The notes under the pieces are model-generated. The model was not told the origin of the DNA, did not search any database, and saw nothing but the letters and a program-made list of their open reading frames with translations. A program made the translations under genes and the position numbers. A DNA stretch of 58,080 bases from Microthrixaceae bacterium. Lineage in GTDB: Bacteria > Actinomycetota > Acidimicrobiia > Acidimicrobiales > Acidimicrobilacustridaceae. Shown piece after piece: positions 41,718 through 50,659 of this stretch. The stretch spans positions 1 to 58,080 of the forward strand of contig CANGMY010000002.1 of assembly GCA_947455015.1 (NCBI GenBank), read 5' to 3'. The stretch's first letter is position 1. Each line of letters starts with the position of its first letter.

Positions 41718-44057
41718 TCAAACTCCGGCGAGGCGGCCGTACAAGGTTGTTCGCTGCTCAAGGACGCGCCCAAGTGGCGCGACGAGGTCAGCGAAATCCT
41801 GAGGTTCCATTCCCTGCCCGTGATCGGCTCCTGCAGCGCGACTGATGTTCTCGTCCATGAGTGTTCCACCGAGGTCGTTTGCTCCGGCCTGGAGAGCCTG
41901 CTGTGCACCGCTGACGCCGAGCTTCACCCATGACGTCTGAATGTTGTCGATGAGACCTCGGTAGGCAATGCGCGGCACCGCGTGCATTAGTAGCGTCTCT
42001 CGGAAGGTTGGTCCACGACGTGCCTTCTTCGTGAGATAAAGCGGTGTTGCCATGTGGACGAACGGCAGCGGTACGAACTCGGTAAAGCCACCCGTCTCTT
42101 TTTGAAGATCACGGGTCCGAATGATGTGACGCGCCCAATGAACGGGTCGTTCTACTGATCCGAACATGATCGTGATGTTCGAACGTAGACCGACGCGGTG
42201 AGCAGTTCGGTGGGCTTCCAGCCATTCCTCGGTGTTGATTTTGTCTGAGCAGATGATTGCTCGGATCTCGTCGTCAAGTATTTCCGCTGCAGTGCCAGGC
42301 AACGTTTTGAGACCGGCGTCCTTGAGGCGAAGCAGATAGGAATCGAGTGGCTCCTCGAGTCGGCGTGCACCCTCGGTGACTTCGAGCGCTGTAAATCCAT
42401 GAACGTGGATATCGGGCACAGCATCGGTGACCGCTCGGGCCACATCGATGTAATAGTCGCCATCAAAATCCGGATGAATGCCGCCCTGAAGACAGACCTC
42501 GGTGGCTCCCAAATCTGCTGCCTCGCGAGTGCGTTGCGCAATGTCGTCCAGGGTGAGCAGATACGGGGTTCCTCGGAGATTCAGCGAAAGTGGTCCTTTA
42601 CTGAATCCGCAGAATCGGCACTTAAACGTGCAGACGTTCGTGTAATTGATGTTCCGGTTATGGACCCAAGTGACGGTGTCGCCGACTGCTTCGGCACGCA
42701 ATTCATCAGCGAGCTGGGCGACCGCAGCAAAGTTGGGTCCACGAGCGCCGAAGAGCGTGACGATCTCATCGAGTTCAGGTGTTTGACCAAGGCGAACGCC
42801 CTCGATGACCTCAGCGACAGCGCCGGTGGCCCTTCCTTCGGCGGGAACGTAAGTGGGCGGAGTGATGCGGGATCCGGCACTCCAGATGGTCGAGCGAGGT
42901 CCGATCTGTAACACCTCGACGCCATCGTCGACCTGTTCGGGTGCTGCGGGCTTCAGCGACTGGACGAACACCGCGCCAGCGTCGTCACGAGCGAGTCCGT
43001 CAGCATCTGAACGATCCATGACAGAAAAGCGCAGATCCTCATCGATCCACTTCGGGTCATTTCGAACGAACTCGGGATGAACCGTGAGTCGGGGAGCGAG
43101 GGTGAAGCCCTTCGCTTCAGTGACGGTTCGAAGGATGTCCAGGTCAGGCCACGGACGCTCGGGATTGACGTGATCGGCGGTGACTGGGGAAACGCCGCCC
43201 CAGTCGTCGATGCCGGCGTCAAGAAGCACGCCGAAGTCGTCGGAGAGGTTGGGCGGAGCCTGCAGGTGAATGTCGGGAGGGAGGATCAGCCGCGCCAGTG
43301 CGATTGCGTCGAGGTAAACGTCGGCAGGGCAGGGATCGGATGCATGCATCGCTGTTCCCGCCTTTGGCAGGAAGTTCTGAACGATGACTTCTTGCACGTG
43401 TCCGTGACGACGGTGCGATGCAGCTATTGCTTCCAAAGCTGCAATGCGATCGATGCGATCCTCGCCGATGCCTACGAGAATGCCAGTCGTAAATGGGATC
43501 GACAGTTCGCCCGCTGCTTCAAGCGTTGCAAGCCGACGTTCGGGAGTCTTATCGGGAGCACCCCGATGGCACTCAAGGTCGCCACGCAACGATTCAACCA
43601 TCGCCCCTTGCGACGGCGAAACCTTGCGCAATTGCGCCAACTGATCTGCTGGAAGCGCGCCGGCGTTTGCGTGGGGGAGGAGACCGGTTTCATCGAGGAC
43701 CAATTGCGCCATCGCCGCGACGTAATCGATTGTGGATCCGTACCCGTTGTCTGCAAGCCACTGAGCAGCGACTGGATAGCGATCTTCGGGTGCTTCGCCG
43801 AGAGTGAAAAGTGCCTCGTGACAACCAACTCGGGCACCCGCAATCGCGAGAGCGCGGACCTGAGCAGGAGAGAGATACGGCGATTCAAGGCGAGCCGGAG
43901 GCTGAGCAAAGGTGCAGTAGCCACAGCGATCTCGGCAGAGCATCGTGAGGGGAATGAAGACCTTTGGTGAGTAGGTCACTCGGACACCGAACGTGCGGTC
44001 ACGAATGGACCGAGCTTCCGACAGCAACTCCTCGAGCGGGGCATCAAGCCTTGACAT
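41718..44057 (-). CDS. fbiC: Bifunctional FO synthase (CofG-CofH fusion), coenzyme F420 biosynthesis
   Basis: Two radical-SAM motifs: CRDRCGYCTFA (N half) and CTFKCRFCGFSKGP (C half); CofH-like CLQGGIHPDFDGDYY. Start MSRLDAPLEELL. Confidence 0.95.
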   Translation of the reverse strand: MSRLDAPLEELLSEARSIRDRTFGVRVTYSPKVFIPLTMLCRDRCGYCTFAQPPARLESPYLSPAQVRALAIAGARVGCHEALFTLGEAPEDRYPVAAQWLADNGYGSTIDYVAAMAQLVLDETGLLPHANAGALPADQLAQLRKVSPSQGAMVESLRGDLECHRGAPDKTPERRLATLEAAGELSIPFTTGILVGIGEDRIDRIAALEAIAASHRRHGHVQEVIVQNFLPKAGTAMHASDPCPADVYLDAIALARLILPPDIHLQAPPNLSDDFGVLLDAGIDDWGGVSPVTADHVNPERPWPDLDILRTVTEAKGFTLAPRLTVHPEFVRNDPKWIDEDLRFSVMDRSDADGLARDDAGAVFVQSLKPAAPEQVDDGVEVLQIGPRSTIWSAGSRITPPTYVPAEGRATGAVAEVIEGVRLGQTPELDEIVTLFGARGPNFAAVAQLADELRAEAVGDTVTWVHNRNINYTNVCTFKCRFCGFSKGPLSLNLRGTPYLLTLDDIAQRTREAADLGATEVCLQGGIHPDFDGDYYIDVARAVTDAVPDIHVHGFTALEVTEGARRLEEPLDSYLLRLKDAGLKTLPGTAAEILDDEIRAIICSDKINTEEWLEAHRTAHRVGLRSNITIMFGSVERPVHWARHIIRTRDLQKETGGFTEFVPLPFVHMATPLYLTKKARRGPTFRETLLMHAVPRIAYRGLIDNIQTSWVKLGVSGAQQALQAGANDLGGTLMDENISRAAGADHGQGMEPQDFADLVAPLGRVLEQRTTLYGRLAGV

Positions 44058-44067
44058 TTGAGAGACC

Positions 44068-44754
44068 CTATCGGGCGGTACGAGAACCCAATGCCTCCGC
44101 GTCGACGAGCCAAATGAGGTCGTCGTTCGCGAGGTGCGCGGCTGGAGCGCTGAGATCACCGTCAAGGACCCGATGCAACGCTTCTGTCTTGGACGCTCCG
44201 GCAACAGTGACGACTGCAGACCGACATCGGGAAATTCCGGCAAAGGTAAAGGTCAGTCGTTCGTGTGGGTTCTGAGCGAGTGGATCGACGTTCGAAACCA
44301 CCAGGCGATCGACGTGAGCAGTCAGTCCTTCGGATTGAGGAAAGAGTGATGCTGTGTGACCGTCTGGACCGAGGCCGAGATGGATGAGGTCGATTGGAGG
44401 TGCTGAGCGCACAAGGCGGTCGTACACATCTGCTGCGTTGGGAATATCGGAACGCATTGGCTGAACGGAAGCCAAGGGCGCAACCTTCGAAAGTAACGAC
44501 TCTTCGACGAGTCGGTAGTTCGAATCTTCGTCAGTGAGCGGGACGCATCGTTCATCTCCCCACCACGCGTCGACTGTCGACCAGTCGATTGCTGGAGCCC
44601 TGAACAGGGCGAGCTGCTCATAGCAATCGCGTGCGGTGGATCCGCCTGAAAAGGCGATCGCGAACTGTGAAGCCTTACGAGCAGCAGCTCGATCAAGAAC
44701 AAGTTGCGCAAAGGATGCGGCGACGTCGTCAACAACGACGAGCGATCCGTTCAC
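44068..44754 (-). CDS. pgl: 6-phosphogluconolactonase
   Basis: QFAIAFSGGSTARDCYEQLA, WWGDERCVPLTDEDSNYRLVEESLL, LGLGPDGHTASLFP; GTG start overlapping tal stop. Confidence 0.93.
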   Translation of the reverse strand: MNGSLVVVDDVAASFAQLVLDRAAARKASQFAIAFSGGSTARDCYEQLALFRAPAIDWSTVDAWWGDERCVPLTDEDSNYRLVEESLLSKVAPLASVQPMRSDIPNAADVYDRLVRSAPPIDLIHLGLGPDGHTASLFPQSEGLTAHVDRLVVSNVDPLAQNPHERLTFTFAGISRCRSAVVTVAGASKTEALHRVLDGDLSAPAAHLANDDLIWLVDAEALGSRTAR

Positions 44755-45842
44755 TTCAGCGACTTCGCCTTCTCTGTGAGCGTCTCAAGTAGATCATCGA
44801 AGGACTTCGAAAACGATGCAACACCTTCGTCTTCGAGCTGCTTGGTGACATCTGACAGAGAAAGTCCGAGTGCCGCAAAACCATTGAGGACCGCATGGGC
44901 TCCAGCGAGATCGGCGTCGACGGTGCGGGCGACAGTCCCGTGGTCGTCGAAATCGTCGAGGGTCTTCTCCGGGATGGTGTTGACCGTGTTCGGGCCAATG
45001 AGGGAGTCGACATAGAGCGTGTCGGGGTAGTCGGGATTCTTCGTTGAGGTCGATGCCCAAAGTGGGCGCTGAGGACGAGCGCCTCGAGCGACGAGAGCGT
45101 CCCAGCGCGGTCCGCTGAACGTCTTGAGGAAGGCTTCATACGCAACCTGCGCATTGGCGACCGCGACCTTTCCCATGAGTGCCTTTGCGTCGTCCGAGCC
45201 CAGCGCCTCGAGCCGCTTATCGGCTTCGGAGTCGACACGACTGATGAAGAACGATGCAACCGATGACACCGCGGACAGGTCGCCTTCACGTGCTTCGAGG
45301 CCAGAGATGTACGCCTCCATGACCTCGCGGTAGCGCTCGAGCGAGAAGAGGAGCGTGACATTGACGCTCACGCCTTCGGAGATCATCGCTTTGATGGCCG
45401 GAAGGCCTTCGGCAGTGCCAGGGATCTTGATGTACAGGTTTGGCTTGTTAATGAGCCCGTGAAGGTGACGCGCAGCTGAAGCGGTGCCGTCGGTGTCGCG
45501 AGCGAGTAGAGGCGAGACCTCGATCGACACATAGCCGTCGATTCCGTTGCTGGCGTCGTACACCGGGCGAAGAATGTCGAGAACGTTGTTGATGTCGGTG
45601 ACCACAAGTTCCCAGTACGCATCGGTCACCGAAGTGCCAGCAGCGAGCAACTGACGAAACTGTTCGTCGTAAGAATCGCCACCAGAAATTGCCTTCTGGA
45701 AAATGGTGGGATTCGAGGTGACGCCTCGAACGCCGCGATCAACCCACGTCTTCATCTCGCCGTTTTCGATCCAGTCGCGGCGGACATTGTCGAGCCATGG
45801 GCTCTGGTCCTCAGTCGCATAGAGGTCTGTAAGTCGTGACAT
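44751..45842 (-). CDS. tal: Transaldolase
   Basis: SPWLDNVRRDWIENGEMKTWVDRGVRGVTSNPTIFQKAI, PNLYIKIPGTAEGLPAI, LWASTSTKNPDYPDTLYVDSLIGPNTVNTIP. Confidence 0.95.
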   Translation of the reverse strand: MSRLTDLYATEDQSPWLDNVRRDWIENGEMKTWVDRGVRGVTSNPTIFQKAISGGDSYDEQFRQLLAAGTSVTDAYWELVVTDINNVLDILRPVYDASNGIDGYVSIEVSPLLARDTDGTASAARHLHGLINKPNLYIKIPGTAEGLPAIKAMISEGVSVNVTLLFSLERYREVMEAYISGLEAREGDLSAVSSVASFFISRVDSEADKRLEALGSDDAKALMGKVAVANAQVAYEAFLKTFSGPRWDALVARGARPQRPLWASTSTKNPDYPDTLYVDSLIGPNTVNTIPEKTLDDFDDHGTVARTVDADLAGAHAVLNGFAALGLSLSDVTKQLEDEGVASFSKSFDDLLETLTEKAKSLK

Positions 45843-45856
45843 TGCAGTGCTCCGAA

Positions 45857-47815
45857 TCAGTTGAGGACGATACGTACGTGTTCGATGACGTTTTCAACGG
45901 TCATGCCGAAGAGTTCCATGAGTTCAGGACCAGGAGCGCTTGCGCCGTAGTGGTCAATACCAACGCACGCGTCGGCCCAGAGTGCCCAGCCAAAGGTGGA
46001 ACCTGCCTCGACGGAAACGCGGGGAATACCCTCGCCGAGAATCGAACGCTGATAGTCGTCGTCCTGATCCATGAAGAGTTCCCAGCAAGGCATGGAGACG
46101 ACGCGAGCCGAGACGCCTTCCGTCGCAAGTTGATCCGCTGCTGCAATGCACAACGACACTTCGGAACCAGTGCCGATTAGTACGACATCTGGATCAGACT
46201 TGGTGTTGCGAAGAATGTACGCACCGAGCTCAACGTCGGTGTTACCTGCCGTGCCTTCGAGGACGGGAAGGTTTTGGCGACTCAGTACGAGTGCCGTCGG
46301 GCCTCCCTTTTCGATTGCGATCCGCCATGCCTGTGCCGTTTCGTTTGCGTCAGCAGGTCGGATGACTCGCAACTTCGGCATCGCTCGAAGAGATGCAAGG
46401 TGTTCGATTGGCTGATGCGTTGGTCCGTCCTCGCCAACTCCAATGGAGTCGTGAGTCCACGAATAGATGACATGGAGATCGGAGAGAGCGGCAAGACGCA
46501 CAGGCGGACGCATGTAATCAGCAAAGACGAAGAACGTTCCGCCAAACGGAATGAGTCCACCGTGCGCAGCCATTCCATTCATGACCGAACCCATTGCATG
46601 TTCACGGATACCGAAGTGGATCTGACGCCCGTCACGATTCAAGCGAGAGAAGGCAACTCCGCCGTCGAGTTCGACACCACAGTTGCCGGTGAGATCAGCA
46701 CCGCCGCCCATGAGTCCCGGCACAACAGGAACGAGTGCGTTGAGAACCTTCTTGCCTGCATTACGCGTCGCAACAGACTCGCCTGCTTCCCAAACCGGCA
46801 GTGAGTTCTGCCAGCCATCGAGCCCTCGTCCTTCAAGGACTGCATCGAGTTCGTCTCGCTTTTCGGTCCAGTTTTCGTAGAGCGAGTACCAGGCTTCACG
46901 TGCCTCGCGGCCGCGGACGCCTGCTGCACGCATGTGCTCTAGAACGTCGTCTGGCGACCAGAACGCTTCGTCAGGCATGCCCATGACGGCCTTTGTCGCC
47001 GCGATTTCTTCGGCGCCAAATGGATTGCCGTGCGCGTGTGCGGTGTCGGTGAATTTGGGTGACGGGTAGCCGATGTGACTGCGAAGAACGATTAGTGACG
47101 GTTTACCGTCGATGTTCTTGGCTCGGTTGACGGCTGCTTCAAGAGCATCGATGTCTTCACCAATTTCACCCACGTTCTCGACATGCCAGCCATAGGAACG
47201 GAATCGTTCAGCGGCATCATCAGAGAGTGCGAGTTCAGTTGGGCCATCGATTGAGATGTGATTGTCGTCGTAAATCGCTACAAGCTTGTCGAGACCAAGA
47301 TGACCGGCCAACGATGCGGCCTCGTGCGAAATGCCTTCTTCGAGATCTCCGTCCCCGCAGAGAACAAAGGTGTGATGGTCGAACAATTGCGGGCCGAACT
47401 GTGCACGAAGCGCATGTTCTGCGAGTGCAAGGCCAACCGCGTTTGCAAGTCCTTGCCCGAGAGGTCCAGTTGTGACCTCGATGCCTGGTGTGTGGCCACG
47501 CTCGGGATGTCCTGCCGCCGGGGATCCGAATTGCCGGAAGTTCTTGATGTCGTCGAGCGTTAATCCGAAGCCTGTGAGATAGAGCATCGAATACTCGAGA
47601 ATTGATGCATGACCACCCGAAAGTACGAAACGGTCTCGGTTTGGCCAGTCGGGGCAGCTGGCGTCATACCGCATGACTCGTGCGTAGAGCGCATAGGCCA
47701 ACGGAGCGAGGGCCATGGCGGTTCCGGGGTGACCGGAGTTCGCCTTCTGGGGTGCATCCATGGCATAGCCACGGACAACGTCGACGGTACGGGATTCGAT
47801 TCGGCTGTCGGTCAC
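45857..47815 (-). CDS. tkt: Transketolase
   Basis: AMDAPQKANSGHPGTAMALAPLAYALY, DRFVLSGGHASILEYSMLYLTG, TPGIEVTTGPLGQGLANAVGLALAE. Confidence 0.97.
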   Translation of the reverse strand: MTDSRIESRTVDVVRGYAMDAPQKANSGHPGTAMALAPLAYALYARVMRYDASCPDWPNRDRFVLSGGHASILEYSMLYLTGFGLTLDDIKNFRQFGSPAAGHPERGHTPGIEVTTGPLGQGLANAVGLALAEHALRAQFGPQLFDHHTFVLCGDGDLEEGISHEAASLAGHLGLDKLVAIYDDNHISIDGPTELALSDDAAERFRSYGWHVENVGEIGEDIDALEAAVNRAKNIDGKPSLIVLRSHIGYPSPKFTDTAHAHGNPFGAEEIAATKAVMGMPDEAFWSPDDVLEHMRAAGVRGREAREAWYSLYENWTEKRDELDAVLEGRGLDGWQNSLPVWEAGESVATRNAGKKVLNALVPVVPGLMGGGADLTGNCGVELDGGVAFSRLNRDGRQIHFGIREHAMGSVMNGMAAHGGLIPFGGTFFVFADYMRPPVRLAALSDLHVIYSWTHDSIGVGEDGPTHQPIEHLASLRAMPKLRVIRPADANETAQAWRIAIEKGGPTALVLSRQNLPVLEGTAGNTDVELGAYILRNTKSDPDVVLIGTGSEVSLCIAAADQLATEGVSARVVSMPCWELFMDQDDDYQRSILGEGIPRVSVEAGSTFGWALWADACVGIDHYGASAPGPELMELFGMTVENVIEHVRIVLN

Positions 47816-47824
47816 GGCCGCACC

Positions 47825-48943
47825 TTAGTGGTGGCGACGTCCGAAGATGACTGCCGACAGGGGAGCGGCCGAGAGTCCGGGTCCGCTCGATCCTGGACCG
47901 ATGGCTGTTGCGACGTGGACTCCCGCATACGCGGCAGTTCCAAGTGATTCTGTAAGCGGTCCTAGATCGCTCACGCCTTCGTGATCGGCTTCGGGATCAA
48001 TGGTCGCGCAGGAAAATATCAACGCCCCGGCCGCGGCCGGTCCCTCGAGGGCATCGCAAATTCCGGAAGAAGATCCCGGGTCCTCCAGTCGATGCAACGA
48101 AACCAAAGTGCCAGAGGGAAGGGACGCTGCAACAGCGAGTGCCCCGCTGTCACGGTCTGCACCCAAAACTTCGTGGACGTCGATGACAGTCAATGAGTCG
48201 GCGTCGATGACCGCCAGTGCAAGTTGAGTCGCTGTTCGACTGCGCTCCTCAGAGGGAACCTTCGAAAGAACGTTGTAGACGGCATCGAGGGCCAGTGCTC
48301 CATCGAGTTCACACACCATCGACCCAACTGATTTTGTGATCGTCATGTTCTCGCCGATTGACGTTGAACCATGGGCAAGCGTCGCTCGAGAGTATGTGGA
48401 GTGAAATGCGATGGCGACACATCCGTAGATGTGTGCGTGGTTGTCTCGAATCAAAGGCGCTCCGTGGGATCCAGTGAGAAGGCCGCCCGAAAGATTTTTG
48501 GTTTTGCTGAGTTCGCAAAGGGCATCGATGGTTTGGGTCACCATCGGTAACGACGGAGTGCCGAGCACGACGAGGGTCGCTGCATTGGCGAGCATTCGGG
48601 TTGTGAGGTAGTCGAGACCAGCGAGACCTTCGTCGAGGCCTACAAACGTGATGTCGTCTTCCGGCGTTTGCGACCAAAACGACCAGAGGCTGAGAGCGGC
48701 TCCGGACGAGACCTCGGAACCCGCCCCGAGTACGCCCGATGACGCGACAAACATCAATTTGGTGGGTTGGAGGATTGTTTCAATGGCCCGGAGGATGTCT
48801 TCGGCTGCTCCACTAAACGCTGACGTAGCAAAAACGATCACCAAGTCGGGCGGTTCATGTCCGAGGTCAAGAATGTCGGCGATGACATCGCCCGTTGCAT
48901 GCGAAGCGATCGGATGAGTCGAGAGCGCGGCAGCGCTTCGCAT
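47825..48943 (-). CDS. FIST sensory domain protein
   Basis: DLVIVFATSAFSGAAEDILRAIETILQPTKLMFVASSGVLGAGSEV...; FIST N/C architecture; ATG 48943 forms TGATG with the upstream stop. Confidence 0.75.
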   Translation of the reverse strand: MRSAAALSTHPIASHATGDVIADILDLGHEPPDLVIVFATSAFSGAAEDILRAIETILQPTKLMFVASSGVLGAGSEVSSGAALSLWSFWSQTPEDDITFVGLDEGLAGLDYLTTRMLANAATLVVLGTPSLPMVTQTIDALCELSKTKNLSGGLLTGSHGAPLIRDNHAHIYGCVAIAFHSTYSRATLAHGSTSIGENMTITKSVGSMVCELDGALALDAVYNVLSKVPSEERSRTATQLALAVIDADSLTVIDVHEVLGADRDSGALAVAASLPSGTLVSLHRLEDPGSSSGICDALEGPAAAGALIFSCATIDPEADHEGVSDLGPLTESLGTAAYAGVHVATAIGPGSSGPGLSAAPLSAVIFGRRHH

Positions 48944-49353
48944 CAGGCGACGGGCGGCAGGAGCGTAAAAGGAACGACGGTGACTGGCCCAAGGTCGACT
49001 CGGCAATGGGCCTCGATCGTTCCGTAGTCTTCAAACGTCAACTCGGCACGAACCAGTCGGTAATTGAATTTGCCTGGTTCCACCTGCAGCGGTTGAACAT
49101 TTCGGGCGATCTGTTCCTCGCCCCTGAAATAGGTGACCTCAAGTGCGCCGGTGTCTCGGGATCCCGGCGGACAATGAACGATTACGCACAAATGAGGCTC
49201 GATCGTCGCCGGCACGGGGTTGGGTGCAGCGGCAGAGAATTGAACTCCGGTGATGTCGATGCGAGTCGATGGTCCTGCCACCTGCCGAGTTTCGATGCCT
49301 TCGATGAAAAGTGCCGAGAGAATCTCCATAACCGAGAAGGTAATCGCAGTCAC
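48943..49353 (-). CDS. Hypothetical beta-rich protein
   Basis: 136-aa ORF directly upstream of and overlapping the FIST gene; no confident family. Confidence 0.6.
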   Translation of the reverse strand: MTAITFSVMEILSALFIEGIETRQVAGPSTRIDITGVQFSAAAPNPVPATIEPHLCVIVHCPPGSRDTGALEVTYFRGEEQIARNVQPLQVEPGKFNYRLVRAELTFEDYGTIEAHCRVDLGPVTVVPFTLLPPVA

Positions 49354-49388
49354 CTACTCTTCGAACAGCCCACCGCTAGCCTTGTGCG

Positions 49389-50000
49389 ATGGCCGTTGGC
49401 GAAGGTGTGACTCCTACCCGTGAGGTGATCCTCATCGAGGCAGAGCTCTGTTTCGCCGAGAACGGTTTCGACGGAACTTCTCTCAATGACATTGCGGGTG
49501 CAGTCGGGATTCGGCGCTCAAGCGTTCTGCATCATTTCCCTTCGAAGGAAGCCATCTACAAAGAGGTCTTCGATAGGGCCCTCGCTGGATGGATCATCCA
49601 AGTCGATACCGCCACCGATTCTCCTGTCCAAGGCTGGGAGAAGGTCGATCTCGTCCTCACTGCAGGGTTCACCTTTTTTATGGAGAACTCAGAATTCGTC
49701 CGGATCGTTCGTCGAGAAGCCCTCGATGGAGGCCGCCGACTTGGTGTCGACCTCGGTGTGGCGTTGCGCCCGTTGTTCGAAAAGGCGGTTGAGTACTTCA
49801 CCGTCGAAATGGAGGCAGGCGCATTCCGGCGATTCGATGCCGAGCAATTGATGCTCACGGGCTACGGCGCGCTGCTGAGTTACTTCAGCGATCTGCCTTT
49901 CATCGAAGGTCTTCTTGATCGCGATCCTCTTGCGCTTGATGCGCTTGAGCAGAGGCTCGAACATCTCCGGTCATTCTTTCGAGCAGCGCTTGAGCCATGA
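49389..50000 (+). CDS. TetR family transcriptional regulator
   Basis: [52 protein letters not shown]. Confidence 0.92.
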   Translation: MAVGEGVTPTREVILIEAELCFAENGFDGTSLNDIAGAVGIRRSSVLHHFPSKEAIYKEVFDRALAGWIIQVDTATDSPVQGWEKVDLVLTAGFTFFMENSEFVRIVRREALDGGRRLGVDLGVALRPLFEKAVEYFTVEMEAGAFRRFDAEQLMLTGYGALLSYFSDLPFIEGLLDRDPLALDALEQRLEHLRSFFRAALEP

Positions 50001-50659
50001 CCACAACCCTTTCCGAATCAGAATCGAAGGCGTTGCTCTCGAAGTTTGGGGTGCCGTTCCTTCCAGAAGCTCTCGTCACCTCTCCGGCCGAAGCAGTGGC
50101 GTTTGCTGCGAGCTCGAGTTCCCCCATGGCGTTGAAACTCTGTGGTGCGAATATTGCTCATAAGTCTGAGCGCGGCCTGGTACATCTCGGTGTCTCTGGA
50201 GCTGATTCCATACGCGACTCTTGTCAGAAGTTGCTCGAAGCTGCCCGACCCGAGGACAACGCAACCGGGGTGTTGATCGCCCCGATGGCCAACGGACTGC
50301 GTGAATTTATTGCGGGAATTTCTGTGGATCCTGTCTTTGGAGCAACCGTGGTTTTCGGTCTCGGGGGAGTGCTGGCTGAAGCAATTGCAGATGTCACCGT
50401 TCGGCTCGCTCCAATTCGCCGTCACGATGCCTTCGACATGCTGGCGTCACTTCGAAGCCAGTCGCTGCTCGGAGATTTTCGAGGCGAACCGGCAGTGAAC
50501 CTCGAAGCGCTCGCCAACTTGTTGTGCGCACTTTCGACAGCGTCTTCCGAAATCGACGGATTGGTCTCCATCGACCTCAACCCAGTCATGATCATTAACG
50601 GAATGCCAGTTGCTCTCGATGCGCTGGTTGAGATCGAGCAGCCGGGAACCGCAGCGTGA
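49997..50659 (+). CDS. ADP-forming acetate/acyl-CoA ligase beta subunit (ATP-grasp)
   Basis: [24 protein letters not shown]...[20 protein letters not shown]...[43 protein letters not shown]; 4-nt overlap with tetR. Confidence 0.88.
   Translation: MTTTLSESESKALLSKFGVPFLPEALVTSPAEAVAFAASSSSPMALKLCGANIAHKSERGLVHLGVSGADSIRDSCQKLLEAARPEDNATGVLIAPMANGLREFIAGISVDPVFGATVVFGLGGVLAEAIADVTVRLAPIRRHDAFDMLASLRSQSLLGDFRGEPAVNLEALANLLCALSTASSEIDGLVSIDLNPVMIINGMPVALDALVEIEQPGTAA

Noticed and set aside
43077-43970. 297-aa plus-strand ORF
   Set aside because: Lies antisense within fbiC, low-complexity Arg/Ser/Val translation without recognisable motifs; shadow ORF.
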